64,000 bases of DNA from Annona cherimola (lineage: Eukaryota; Streptophyta; Magnoliopsida; Magnoliales; Annonaceae): positions 41,891,452-41,955,451 of the forward strand of contig CM059972.1 in NCBI GenBank assembly GCA_030490835.1, given 5' to 3'. A program made the translations under genes and the position numbers. This document shows positions 23,601-34,816 of the stretch, piece after piece. Positions within the stretch are counted from its first letter, which is position 1. Each line of letters starts with the position of its first letter. The notes beneath the pieces were generated by a model. That model made no database searches. It was not told the origin of the DNA and worked only from the letters and a program-made list of their open reading frames with translations.

Positions 23601-23674
23601 TCTTTACCAAACCACTAGCGAAGGAATCATTTTATAAAATTAGAAATGATATGGGGATGATAGAATTAAACTAG
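20602..23674 (+). pseudogene. pol: SIRE-2 pol (protease-integrase-RT-RNase H), broken
   Basis: The domains are in Ty1/copia order. Protease: [13 protein letters not shown] at ~20632. Integrase: a zinc region with CKACQLSKQ, then core motifs [17 protein letters not shown] and [32 protein letters not shown] and [11 protein letters not shown]. RNase [11 protein letters not shown] and [13 protein letters not shown], ending [14 protein letters not shown]. Breaks relative to SIRE-3 are TGA at 21007 (a Trp codon there), TGA at 22237 (also Trp) and a one-base insertion between about 22928 and 22945. The catalytic residues themselves appear intact. Confidence 0.92.
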
Positions 23675-23707
23675 GAAGAATTACACAAGAAAATCTGATC
23701 TAAAAAA

Positions 23708-23842
23708 AGCCAAGTCGATGAGTCAAGTCGACTCCAGTGAAGTCGACTTGGATGAAGCGAAGTCGACTCCGCTCTGAGGCGAATTCGACTCCGAGGGGTC
23801 GAAGTCGACTTCGCCTAGGGCAAAGTCGACTCCGCGCGCACG
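23708..23842 (+). repeat. Internal GTCGAC block between pol and the 3' ORF (SIRE-2)
   Basis: Five GTCGAC sites in ~135 bp, with CGAAGTCGACTTCG-type palindromes. It starts shortly after the pol stop. It is the only place outside the LTRs with this motif, and SIRE-3 has it at the same position. Confidence 0.85.
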
Positions 23843-23849
23843 ACGGATC

Positions 23850-24302
23850 GTCTTCCTCCTCTCTCCTCTTTTCTTTCTTCTTCTTCCTTTTCTTCTCCAT
23901 TTTCCCGTCGTCCAGCAGCCTTCTCTCTTCTCAGGTGATTTTTTCTCTCCGATTCCTCTCTGATTTCTCCGGCCATTTTCTCCGGCAAATCCGCAACTCT
24001 CTCCATTTCTGCAACTCCCTCTCTTCTTTTCCGGTAATACCCTCTCTCTCTCTGTTTTTCGGCGGTTCTTCTTTTCTCTTCGATTCTCCGGCGACCGCCC
24101 GTTTCTTCTCTCTATTTCCGGCAGCTCCGGCAAACTCCAGCATCTCTCCTCTCTTTCCTCTCTCTCTCTCACACTGTCTCTGCCTAGTGGTATCAGTCTC
24201 TCCTTCGAATCTCTCTCTCATTTCTCTCTCTCATTCTTCCATTCTATCTACTCTCCCATTCAATCTCAAGCTTCTCTCTATACCTCTCTAAATCCTGAAT
24301 CA
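23850..24302 (+). promoter_or_regulatory. CT-rich leader before the 3' ORF (SIRE-2)
   Basis: About 450 bp strongly biased to C and T with runs of TCTCTCTC, ending at the ATG of the extra ORF. Such stretches are typical of plant 5' untranslated leaders. Frames open through it by base bias, but they are not conserved with SIRE-3. Its role as a leader is inferred. Confidence 0.45.
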
Positions 24303-25919
24303 ATGGCTCCAAAAACCAGACCTCCCAAGCTAGCCGTCTCAAAACCATCCCTCAAACCTATTCCCAGACAATCTACATCTCAAACCAAAGATGAAGTGCC
24401 GAGGAGACAAAGCACTTCTTCAAAGCGTGCCCGGGAAGAACCATCTACTTCCACTGGCCGCCGAGTGCGTTTTCAGACAGAAACACCGTCAACTACAGCT
24501 GGTCATGAGGAACAAGCCCAAACCTCACAAAGCACCCAATCTGGGGCAAGAAAAAGAGGCAATATTGCTGGAAAAGCCCAAGTACTAAAAATGCCGACAA
24601 CGTACTTCAAAACCGAACTCCAGCACAGTCGGTTCTACAAGCACTTCTACGAACGAAAGGTATTCATCCCTAAGATCATTGATTTCAAGTTTCTGAAGGA
24701 TTATGGGTCGAATATAGAAGATCTTTTGGAATTTCAAGGTTGGACCAAGCTATTAAAGGAAGATGAAAGGGTCTATCCAGATCTAACCAGAATCTTCTAT
24801 TATCTATGGGATGAGGAATACTACAGCAGCTTCGTAAAAGGAGTTAGCATGTTCTTTGGGAGTAGAGTAACTCCAAGTTTGGAAGGAGCTATGATCAATA
24901 TTGGACAGATACTTGAAGTACCACATGAAGATGAGCCGCTTCTTCCAAATATTTCACTTGATCAGATATACAATCAGCTCACTCGGAGCAACAAATATCA
25001 TCTCGGGATCAAGTTTTTACATTACATGGATCTGTCCCCAAGGTTGCGGGTTCTACGCCTGCTAATAGCTCATTGCATCTATCCCAAAGGCGGAGGAAGA
25101 AATCAGTTGAATCCTCAAGAAGCCGGGATTCTATGGAAGATCGTGAACAGGGTCAAAGTAAGCCTTCCTCGTTTGTTCATAGAAGCTCTCTGCTGCAGAA
25201 AGGACAATCCACGGTGTGTTTTACCATACGACACCTGGATCACGAAGATATTCGAGCATTTCGAGGTGGATATTGAAGGTGAGCCCTTCGAAGTATTGAA
25301 ATCCACCAATGCAATCAGTAAGGCATTGATCCAGAGAATGAAGATCAATGTAAATGAGCTTAGGGCGGAAGCAGAGGCTCCTGAAGAAGGACAAGCACAT
25401 ACTGAGGGGGAGCAGCCTCCAGAGGCACCACTTGCTCCACCACAGGACATTCATGAGGAGCCCGCCTCTCCTATGTCGCATGGATCTTTCTCTCCATAGG
25501 GATCTGCCATTCCAGATCCGGCACCTCAACCTTCATCCCAGGAGACCAGTTTACAGACTATTCGAGATGAGATAGCTGCCCTACGAGAAGAAATGGGTCA
25601 ACAAGAGAATAGAATCACAAGTCTCGTCTTCGGGGTCCTCACAGCTATCATGGATATGCATTCCCGACAAGATCGTATCGATCGGGAAATACGTACCATT
25701 CGATATCATCTCGCATCTAGGCGACACCGAAATCAGCCCATACCTGAACTTGATCCATTTGAATCCGGATCAGTTCATCGAGATCCAACTCCCGCACCTA
25801 TCTCTTCATTTTACTCAATAGCTCATGTTCGACCCATCAAACCCATTCAATCGTCATATCCCATTTCCAAATTTCAATTCACGAAATCCTTGGTAATTGA
25901 GCTGTTTTTGAAGGATTGA
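24303..25919 (+). pseudogene. SIRE-2 extra 3' ORF, one nonsense codon
   Basis: This corresponds to the intact SIRE-3 ORF at 61658. It has a basic Ser/Pro/Arg N-terminus (MAPKTRPPKLAVSKP). A conserved middle follows: FYERKVFIPKIIDFKFLKDYG-like sequence, YPDLTRIFYYLWDEEYY, RVLRLLIAHCIYPKGGG and LPYDTWITKIFEHFEVD. An acidic Pro-rich linker leads to a likely coiled coil (DEIAALREEMGQQENRIT). TAG at 25497-25499 interrupts it at codon 399, and the same frame then runs to 25919. It resembles, from memory, the family labelled 'putative plant transposon protein'. SIRE elements are known for an additional ORF here, sometimes called env-like, but I see no transmembrane segment. Confidence 0.82.
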
Positions 25920-25920
25920 C

Positions 25921-25935
25921 AAAAAGGGGGAGATA
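25921..25935 (+). promoter_or_regulatory. Second, internal polypurine tract-like run (SIRE-2)
   Basis: AAAAAGGGGGAGATA lies two bases after the 3' ORF stop, 286 bp before the terminal tract of almost identical sequence. SIRE-3 has the same pair. Confidence 0.6.
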
Positions 25936-26206
25936 GGATAGAGTTTGTTGAGTACATAGCATAGGCTTTAGAACATTTTGGGTTGGGTAGCTTGTATTTA
26001 GTTTTACTTTTGCTTTACATTGTAATCTGTATGAATCATGATAATATGAAACTTGATTTATGTTCTATGAAACTTGTTTTATGTTCTAATATTCGTTTCA
26101 TGCATGTTATACTTTGTTTGAAAGATATTGTGATGATTTGTTTTGGAAACTATATGAATGTGATTTTCTTGAAAGGTACAAACTCAAATTAGTTTTGTCA
26201 ATCATC
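25936..26206 (+). other. 3' untranslated region of SIRE-2
   Basis: AT-rich DNA with partly repeated phrases (gaaacttg...ttatgttct). No coding frame is credible. The minus-strand copy of a related region is at 54272-54557. Confidence 0.6.
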
Positions 26207-26219
26207 AAAAAGGGGGAGA
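26207..26219 (+). promoter_or_regulatory. Terminal polypurine tract of SIRE-2
   Basis: AAAAAGGGGGAGA, one base before the 3' LTR start. This is the expected plus-strand primer site. Confidence 0.88.
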
Positions 26220-26220
26220 T

Positions 26221-27881
26221 TGTTGGAAACAATGTTTAAAACAAAACAAAATTGACCAAAGCATGAGTTTTGATGATTAACAAAGTCAAATTTGAGTATA
26301 AAGTGATTATTATTGATTATGTTGAATGTCTTAAGGAATGAAATCAGCCAAGTCGATTCCCAAGTCGACTTGGACTTTGACTTAGGATGAAGTTGATCCC
26401 AAAGTCGACTCCACCTTCGACCTCAAACGAAACCTCATGGCCAGAGTTGAAATTGGAAGGAGAGCAGCTGAAGTCGCAGGCCAAGTCGACTCCACTTGCG
26501 ACTTGGAAGCCAAGTCGCAGACGAAGTCGACTCCAGCATCGACTTGGAGATGCATAGTTCTTTCCAGAGTTGATTTTGGGACAGAACATTCCGAAGTCGC
26601 AGTCGAAGTCGACTCCGGTTTGCGACTTGGGCGAAGTCGCAGACGAAGTCGACCCCAAGATCGACTTGAGGTTTTCAAAGTTCAAGACACAAGTTCAAGC
26701 TCATTCTCAAGATGAAGAGTAATACAAAAAGGTGCATACAAGTTTTCAAGCTCTTCAAGATTCACAAGGTTTACAAAATATGAAACCAATCCAGAATGAA
26801 AATAATTTAAGGAAAGAAACTAAGCAAGCTAGAGGAGAATCAAACAAGGATCAAACTGATTTGGCACAAGAACTAGTAAAGTCGCAACCCAAGTCGACTC
26901 CAAGATCGACTTGAGGTGAAGTCGCACCCCAAGTCGACTCCGAAATCGACTTAAGGCCAAGTCTGAAACCAAGTCGACCCAGAACTCAGACTTGGAAATT
27001 GGAGAGCAGCCGAAGTCGCACACGAAGTCGACTCCAGCATGCGACTTGGGCAAAGTCGCAGACGAAGTCGACTCCACCTGCGACTTGGGAAAGTAACGTT
27101 CGAATTTTCGAACGTTGGAACATTTATTGCGCGCCAACCACTTGTATAACGTTCAAATTCTTCCTTCCTCTATATGTAGACACTCAAGAAAACGTGGTTA
27201 GAGACAATATAGAGTCTAAAGAGAGAAAAGAAGTGCAAGAAAGAGCTCCTATTTGCTTTTCTCTAAACTTAGTGATCTATACACTTTCAAAGGAAGAACG
27301 AGCTTCAAAGTTGCAAGTAGCTTCAACGAAACACAACCGGTTGCTTCTACAGATTCTTCCTCAAGCTGAAACTTGTCTACACAACTCAGTAAAGTGTAGA
27401 TCTTCCTTATTTTTCATATTATTGTTTGTTCTTGGTGCTTGGTTTGAGTTTGGTGTAACAAACCAAGACGTTGCAAGTAGAGTTGTGATTGGAGTGTAAC
27501 TCATCATCTACTTGTGTCAATTGAATAAGCCCCCTAGAGCTAGAATCTAGAAGAGAGCATAGGCTCTGATTGTATATGCCCCCTAGAGCTAGAATCTAGA
27601 AGAGAGCGGAGACTCTAAGTGTATTCGCAGAATACATAGTGGAACCCAAGTCACAACGGTGTGTGAGCTTGGAAGAGTGGAGTAGGAAAAGGTTGCCCGA
27701 ACCACTATAAATCTTGCCTACTGTTTTACTTTATTGCTTTCATTATCTCATTGCTCTCTATTTGTTTCAATCAAGGAGATTAAGCTTTCAAGGGGTTAAG
27801 TTTTTAATTTACCGTAAGAATTTTATAAGAATCCAATTCACCCCTCCCCTCTTGGGTTTTGCCATTAACTCGGGACCAACA
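26221..27881 (+). repeat. 3' LTR of SIRE-2
   Basis: TGTTGG...CCAACA, 1661 bp, with the same layout as the 5' LTR: GTCGAC blocks at 26347-26665 and 26878-27090 (11 sites), a TATA-like TATATGTA at 27171, and a doubled 49-bp unit. It has ~12 bp more near 26370 and 8 bp more near 27100 than the 5' LTR. Confidence 0.92.
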
Positions 27882-30399
27882 ATTTTTACATAAAGAGGGG
27901 CTTGCATAGCCTTTTGCATGTCATTCTAGCAACCCGAAATCAAAGCATTTTATGAAATCAACTTATCCGGTTGGTCATCCTTAAACTCCTTTTTAACAAC
28001 ATTCATATAAACATTTTTAAGACATTCTCAATATATTTCCTTATCTAAAGGAAATCAAAATTTTTCTAATATTATTTCAAACATATGGACCATGTCCAAA
28101 TTATCGTTTATGTTTAAACTTCATGTCATAGAAATCAAATCCCTTTTGAAATCAACATCTTAAAGAACTTACTTGCTTAAAATCCATCGGCATAAAACAT
28201 GAAATCCTTAAGAAACAACATCATGAAGAATTTTCCTATTTGTAAGCAAATTCCTAAATCCATCAACATAGAGCATTCCCAATCTTTTGGCAATACTTAT
28301 GATAAAATAATTATCTGAAAAAAAGTGTTGCTTACTTCCCATGAAGTAAACCTTGAAGCTTTCCATTAAAGCCATTATTTTTCAAAACTTGTGACTTTTC
28401 ATTAAAGTCATCGTTTTCAAAACTTGTGCTTGCCCATTCGTCAAAACATCATCATAAACATTTTCAATCATGTCATCACATAGAAGAAAAATAATATTTT
28501 GTAAAGTTCGCTTGCTTACTTGAGATAGACTTAATTCCTTTTCTTCCATCCTTGCCTTTGCCTAAATAAATGAAGATGACATTTCACTTATATGCGTCAA
28601 CTTCAAATGATTGCATCCCTTAAGATTTTTCAACCTACATGAATCCATTTGGATTTACATTGAACTAGCTTAACTCACTTGTCTTTCAAGCCGGGTGTTC
28701 ATACATAACAACATAACGTATGATCCATTCATTCCATTTTTAATACCCCTATGTAGGGAAAACTTTTATACACATTATAATATTTTATGAAATCATCATA
28801 TGGAGGTTCAATACCTCCCATTTTTCATTTTTCACATATTTTTCATATTTCATATGCCGGTGCTTATTTTAGGCATATATACGACGTCTTAGGCCATATA
28901 TATTAATCTCAAAATTTGAGATTATACTTAATCATCAAATCAACAATGTAATCATGCATTTTTACATTTTAGAAGTTCACATAAGTTATTCATCACTTGT
29001 CTATACATATCCTTCCATATACACTCATCTTATGTCACATAACTTATGTGTTTCTTAAACATTTTCAAAACAGCAATTTGTATCCCAATTCATCATGATT
29101 AAACCCTTTAATTAACATATAATTTAGGATTTAATTATGAAATTTTAATCCATTTATCATAGGGTTCCAAAATAGCAACTTTGACCCTTTTTCATCCTTT
29201 CAACGTCTCTTTTTATACTTCAATCCAAATAGATTTTTAATCTATAAATTTCAGCAATTAATCATACTTTTCTTAACCCGAATTTAGGGTAATATCACAT
29301 ATTGAAAATCTATATATTGGTTGCTTTCAAAACAGCAACTTCTACTCATGTTTTGGGTACCTTTTGCACCCCTCTTCGGACACCCCTCTGCATACCCTTA
29401 AAATCAGATTTAAGGCATACCTTCCCAACTTATTTTTGCCATCCAAAGTACTCTAATCCTTAAACATCCATAATTTAATTATTTACAAAACAACAACATG
29501 ATATACTTGTAGGGTACCCGTTTTAGCCCCATCTGGATGTTCCTATGCATGTGCCCCGAAAATCAGATTTAGGGCTATCTCTTTGTGAAACCCCTATCTT
29601 AAACACGTGTATAAAACCCTAGGGTTCTAAACCCTAGGTAATGTATTAATGAAATATATATTCATGAGTATAAAAACATGTGCATTAGAGGTTAAAAAAA
29701 TGCAATTGTTGGATTAAACCACGTGAATAGTGCACGTGAATAGTAACATGAATAGTAACTGAGGTGATTAAGAGTTAATCACGTAGATTAACCCAATCAC
29801 AAAATGACAAAAAGGGAGGTTTAATCACTACAAGATGAAATAGCAATACTTTTTTATATTTTAATGGAATTTTGCATTTTAGTGAAAAATAGAGAAAAAT
29901 TCGTAACTTGCAATCCGAACGTTGGATTGGAGTCAAATTTTTTATGGATGGCCAAAATATTATGATGATCATGATAAATGGTTTAAGATTTGATAAAAAT
30001 CATGAATCAAAGGTCAAGATGAAATGTCATTTGGAGATCAAAAAGTAGCTCCACTTTTCATTAATTATAAATTTGACTTTTTATTAAATTTAAATAATTA
30101 AAAATAAAAATAATTAATGAAAATCAGAGCTACAGCAGGGGGTGGTTGGGATCCTTGACCAAAATCAATGGTCCACATTCATCATCATCATAAATCAAGG
30201 GCTAGGAATTAATTAGCATAAATTAATTAATTTTAAAAATAATAAATAATAAATAAAAATAAGGCTACCTAGGGGGCATGAATAGTAGTTAGGGGGCTGC
30301 ACATGGCTCCATGCACCTTTTGAAAATTAGAAAAAAATACATTTATAATTTAATACCTCAAGCAGGGGGGTAAATTCCAATTTGATGAAAAATCAAAAA

Positions 30400-30407
30400 T
30401 ATAAATA
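30400..30407 (+). promoter_or_regulatory. TATA box of solo LTR 29586-33038
   Basis: TATAAATA followed by 'gggccaaggggtggacgtcc' and then a GA-rich leader near 30487-30540. The layout is the same in the LTRs at 46763 and 50641. Confidence 0.65.
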
Positions 30408-31000
30408 GGGCCAAGGGGTGGACGTCCAAGGAACTCCAAATACCAGCTCCATTTGAGCATTTTTCACCCCCACCACGTTTTAGCCTTAGAGAGAAAGGAA
30501 AAGGAAGTTAGAGAGAGAAAGTGAGAAAGGAGGAAAGATATCTTCACTTCGGGTAAGTGATTTCTTCCCAAAAATTTTTTTGATGTTAAGTAGGGTAAAA
30601 TCATGCTTAGATAATGCCTAATCATGAGAAAATAAGTATAGTTATAATGCTTAATCGGAATTATGCCAAAACATCAAAAATTTGGAGCAAAGATAGAGCA
30701 TTCGGGAAGATAGCATATGATATGTATAAATAATGCTCCAAAATTGATAAATGATGATTTGGGATGAATGAATATGATAAATATGATGTTGGAATCATGA
30801 TATATTAATTTCATGATTTTTGGAATTAAGGATTATGCTTAAGTGAAATTATGTTGTTTTTTAGTATATGGAGAAAATGATTTATTTGGCCAAGTTAATG
30901 ATGATAAATTCATAATTCATGAATTTTTCCATGATATACTAAACATAAGCTATGTCATGGTATTTTTTATTTTTGGAAAAAATGTCAATTTTTAGAATCC

Positions 31001-31120
31001 ATGAACAGTAACCCACGTTGTTGTGACCACTAACCTCCGGTGAACAGTAAACATGAACAGTACCATGAACAGTGATCGTGAACAGTAATCTGCTACAGTA
31101 GATATGAACAGTGAACAGCG
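31001..31120 (+). repeat. Cluster of TGAACAGTA motifs
   Basis: About seven copies of TGAACAG(T) in 120 bp, between the TATA box and the LTR end. It is parallel to 48240-48330 and, inverted, to 11363-11490. Confidence 0.7.
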
Positions 31121-31739
31121 TGATTTTGGGGAAAAATAGAGATTTATTTTTATATTTTATGAGGGTATATGGATGAAATTTTTAAAAGATTTATGGATAA
31201 AAAACCATATAAGGAGGTAATGACCAAGTATCTTTATAAGATTAACCTCTATAGAAATGAGGTAACGAATGATTATAAAGCATGCATGTGAAGCAATCTA
31301 AGACATGGAATGATATAGATAAAATATCATTTTTCCTTGTATAGGAAAAGAAAAGGAAAAGTTGGATGACACAGACTGAGGAGGTAAGCAAGCTATATGC
31401 TTTCTAAAATGTTTCTAAATGATTGCAAATTATTTACTCACATATTTTATGAATTATTTTTAAGGATGGTCATTCCTATAATACTTTACATGAAATCATT
31501 GCTAACTACTTGTTAAATTACTTTTTAAATGATTTATCAAGTTTTATGGAGCATGTCATGTCGGCATATGTATGTGTGAACATGGTGCACAAAGAAGAGG
31601 CTTTGGTGGAGGTAGTAAGCGGATCAAAGGGTCCCCTTCACTATTGCCAAGTCGCAAGGGCTGTGTGCCGGTGGCGTCCTCCCAAAGGTTGGAGGCACAA
31701 GGAAAGTCATGAATGAATGAATGCATTGCATTCTCATGA

Positions 31740-32275
31740 AATGCATGAAAAGGTTTCTGTCCCATTGGTAATTGATCACTTGGTAAGTGTCTCCTACAAA
31801 ATGGGGAGAAATGCATTTGAATGAAAGGAAAATGGTTACTTGCCAAAGAAAAAGGCTTGCTTACTGAGTATTATTACTCATATGTGTTTTTAAAATGTCA
31901 AACAGGCTATGGAGCTGACTCATAAAGGATGCCAGGTAGAAATGACATGCAAATTTAATTGCAGTTCTATGTATACGTCCAAAGGGACGAATGTATGATA
32001 ATCATGTTAAAGTCATATTTTATGGATATTACAAACATGATTGTACTTATGTGAATTATTTCAATAAAAAGAATATATGAATAGTTTTATGATGATATGG
32101 ATGAGTCTATAATGAATAAGTGTATGCTTAAGTGACGAATGAAAAAGAAAAAAAAATTGGACGAGATCCAATTAAAAATCCTGCCGCATGATCAGGGCAA
32201 CAATCCTGAGTCACATTTACCAATCGACAAGATCCCGGAGTAAGGACTATGTGAACGCCGGTTCCGGGCGCCACA
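31740..32275 (+). repeat. Extra copy of an LTR tail inside the solo LTR
   Basis: This block has the typical LTR tail: 'gatcacttggtaagtgtct', a splice-like 'aacagg', the U5 block, and the terminus GGGCGCCACA at 32275. It is followed at 32276 by 'atggtgtaaataattctcta', which is what the sister LTR at 48958 shows earlier in its sequence. A second, complete tail then ends at 33038. It is an inserted fragment or an unequal-recombination product. Confidence 0.65.
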
Positions 32276-33766
32276 GATGGTGTAAATAATTCTCTACATG
32301 AGAATGACAAATCACCTGGCGTAAGAGGTATATAATGCCGGGGAAATCAAAAGTCATGCATGTAGGAGACTATGTAGGCGTCAAGAGGAAGAGAGGTTCC
32401 CCTTGATGAGGCCAAGTCGGAAACAGCCGGCGTATTGGAGCATGCTATGTGAGATGTTCCCTGGGCTAGCGTACCGCACACGAAGGTTTATGTCAGGAAT
32501 GAAAAGGAAGCATTTGCACATCCAATGTTTATGAAATGATTTTTATGAAAAGGTTTCTGTTCCGTTGGTAGTTGATCACTTGGTAAGTGTCTTCTATCGA
32601 ATGGAAAGAAATGCATTTAAATGAAAGAAAAATGCTCGTTTATTGAGTTTCGACTCATATTTTGTTTTCCCAACCTCAGACAGGTGTAGGGAAAGCCAAG
32701 AGATTAAAGGCACGTGTTGCTAAAGGAAAAGAGGAATCTACAAAGGTTAATAGATTTTTGTACGAATAAATACTCTACTGGGATATGGTGAAAAAGATAT
32801 AGGTTGTATGAAATTATGAAATGACGAATAATATGAGAAGTTGATGATTTATGATAATATGGATAAGTTTATGAATGATGATGAGTATATGTTTATGTAA
32901 TGAAAGAAATGAAAAAAAAATTGGACGAGATCAAATTAAGAACCCGCCGTGTGATCAGGGCAACAATCCTGAGTCACGTTTACCAATCGACAAGATCCTG
33001 GAGTAAGGCTTCTAGGCACCCCGGTTTGGGGCGCCACACTCTTCCACCCCATGTAGGATGTCCAAAGGGTCCTTAATTTAGGGTACTTTACCCTACAATT
33101 CACCCATAAATCATTTAGACAAATCCTTACATCATATTTAACATGACAAGTGGAAAATTGGGTCAAATATGAAACCCTAAGTTCCATCCTTTCTAAAATC
33201 TTTATCTTATGCACAAATCAGCATATATAATCCATAAGAATATGATTCATGTCCTAATCATAGTGCTTAAGCAAAACAACAACTTATCTTAGGGATTTAA
33301 GAAAATTCAAGATAGATTCTCATCCCATAATCAACCCTAGTTTCCATTTTCTCCCTCTTGAACCCTTGATTTCATATATATCATTCCATCCTCATTCAAT
33401 ACCCTAATCAAGGGCATCATGAATCATTCTTTAAGGGCTTATTATGAATCAAATTCATGACCCATGAATGAAGTTGGAAAACTTAAAATCAAATAAATCA
33501 AATTTGATTCAATACTTACTTGAAGTTGTGTCTTCTCTTCCCAACTTGTCAAGCTTGGATCTCTTCTCTTTATTTCCTTCTTTTCCTCTTCCTTTTTCTT
33601 CCCTCTTGGAATGTCCACCCGCTGGACATTTTTTTCTTTCTTTTCTCTCCAAAACGTGCACTTAGCGAAGCACGTCCATGGCCTTTCTCTCTCCTTCTCT
33701 CCCTTTTTTTCTCTCTCTCTTCCTCTCTCCATGCCAAGGACTTCCCAAGGCTGTACCTCTTGCTCC

Positions 33767-33773
33767 TTTTATA
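33767..33773 (-). promoter_or_regulatory. TATA box of LTR R2
   Basis: TATAAAA on the minus strand, followed leftward by a GA-rich leader (plus-strand CT run 33600-33735). Confidence 0.5.
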
Positions 33774-34473
33774 AGGATGTTTGCTTGCTCCTTAAGTCTT
33801 TTACCTTTCTTGCTCTTTAAGAAACATACCTTGCTTTCTCATTAAGTTTCCTCCTTTACTTGCTCCCCAAGAAACCTCTTTCGTCCTTTTGTGATTAAGA
33901 AATTTTCATGATAATTAGCTTAATCAAATCTATCCATAAGATTCACCATATAGTTTTATCCGTGCATCTCAAGTTTCGTTTCAATACGACTTTTCTATCT
34001 CAAGTTATAATCATTTGAAATTAACCTTTGGATTTGGGATGAAAATAAATAATTATCATCCTAATCCCATCACAATTTCCTTAATCTAATCCATCTATAA
34101 GATTAGGCACAATATCATGTGCTTACCTTTCAAATTTCATCTCAATCCGCTGTATAGGTGTCAAGTTATGAATTTTCTAGCATTTTCCAACTTAATTCCA
34201 TTTTTATCATTCTAATTCCCATTAATCAAATCATGATAATTAAAATAATTATTCATGACACATTAACATTTTCCAATCCTTATTAAGCCACTTTAGTCAT
34301 ATTGACCCTCATTGGGCTACGACGATTAATCTTAATCACCATTCTTAATCATAACCCTAATTACAAAATATCATTAAATTATAAAATCATCCATAAATCA
34401 ACCAAATCTTTCATAATTCATGTTTATATGCCAAATGTATATATATGAGCCCTACTTAGGTGTGGGTATCACA

Positions 34474-34816
34474 TTCAATAATAATGTGGATATTGAAAAA
34501 TAAGAAGAAGATAAATCTACCAAAGTACATGATAACTCACATGCATACGACCCAACGAATGAAGAGGAAACCACTGCCATACGGTTGTTTGTTAACCAAA
34601 ATCTTTATCCATTTGGGCATTGACTTAGAAAGCCTTCTTATACAACCCCAGAAGCATAATGACTGGATTGACAAGACAACATTGGTGCGGATGGGGTGGA
34701 GGAAAAATGAAGATGAACGTTGGTTATTGAGGGTGCCCGGTGTAGCACAACCTCACCATGCTAACATGAATGCTGTGAATGAAGGCCCAAATGGCTCCTT
34801 TGATGAAGCCGATTAG
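34474..34816 (+). pseudogene. Remnant of a 'putative plant transposon protein'-type ORF
   Basis: About 110 codons after the end of R2, which cut off the upstream part. The translation contains KKINLPKYMITHMH and KPLPYGCLLTKIFIHLGIDLE. The latter matches the LPYDTWITKIFEHFEVDIEGE block of the SIRE 3' ORF in pattern and spacing, and a downstream MGW corresponds roughly to its QRMKI region. It is thus a distant relative of that ORF from another element. An acidic tail follows to the stop at 34814. Function is unknown. Confidence 0.6.

Larger units (their letters stand above)
17787..27881 (+). mobile_element. SIRE-2: complete SIRE-type Ty1/copia element, mutated
   Basis: A 10,095-bp element with LTRs of 1642 and 1661 bp, a methionine-tRNA primer site, gag, pol in copia order (protease, integrase, RT, RNase H), an extra 3' ORF, and a polypurine tract. 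It is bounded by the perfect duplication ATTTT (17782-17786 and 27882-27886) and sits inside LTR R2. Relative to SIRE-3 it has three nonsense codons in gag, two nonsense codons and one frameshift in pol, and one nonsense codon in the 3' ORF, so it is not autonomous. The LTRs differ by indels of about 12, 8 and 1 bp and few substitutions. Confidence 0.92.
29586..33038 (+). repeat. Solo Ty3-type LTR (3.45 kb) inside R2
   Basis: Starts TGTGAAACCCC, ends GGGGCGCCACA, and is flanked by a perfect CTCTT duplication (29581-29585 and 33039-33043). It is related to the LTRs at 46763 and 9936. There is no internal domain. Its tail occurs twice (an extra LTR end at 32275), which accounts for its greater length than the ~3.0-kb relatives. 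Confidence 0.88.
16000..34473 (-). repeat. Minus-strand Ty3-type LTR R2 (~5 kb) split by SIRE-2 and a solo LTR
   Basis: Its own pieces are ~16000-17786, 27882-29585 and 33039-34473. The first two align with R3 (from ~42610 and from 44284), for example 'gcaacccgaaatcaaa' directly after each. It ends GGGTATCACA at 34473, the proper terminus. The first ~430 bp expected from R3 are missing at the R1/R2 join. It carries a 48-bp minisatellite, a palindrome series and, near 33442-33740, a CT-rich stretch that is the GA leader of the minus strand. No coding region was recognised. Confidence 0.75.

Noticed and set aside
23737..24291. 184-codon frame MKSTWMKRSR...
   Set aside because: It covers the palindrome block and CT leader, is in a different frame from the 3' ORF, and is not conserved in SIRE-3.
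33442..33820. Overlapping Ser/Leu/Phe- or Lys/Glu-rich frames on both strands
   Set aside because: A CT/GA-biased leader of LTR R2. Similar stretches occur at the same place in the other LTRs (7050, 13050, 39050) without a common frame.
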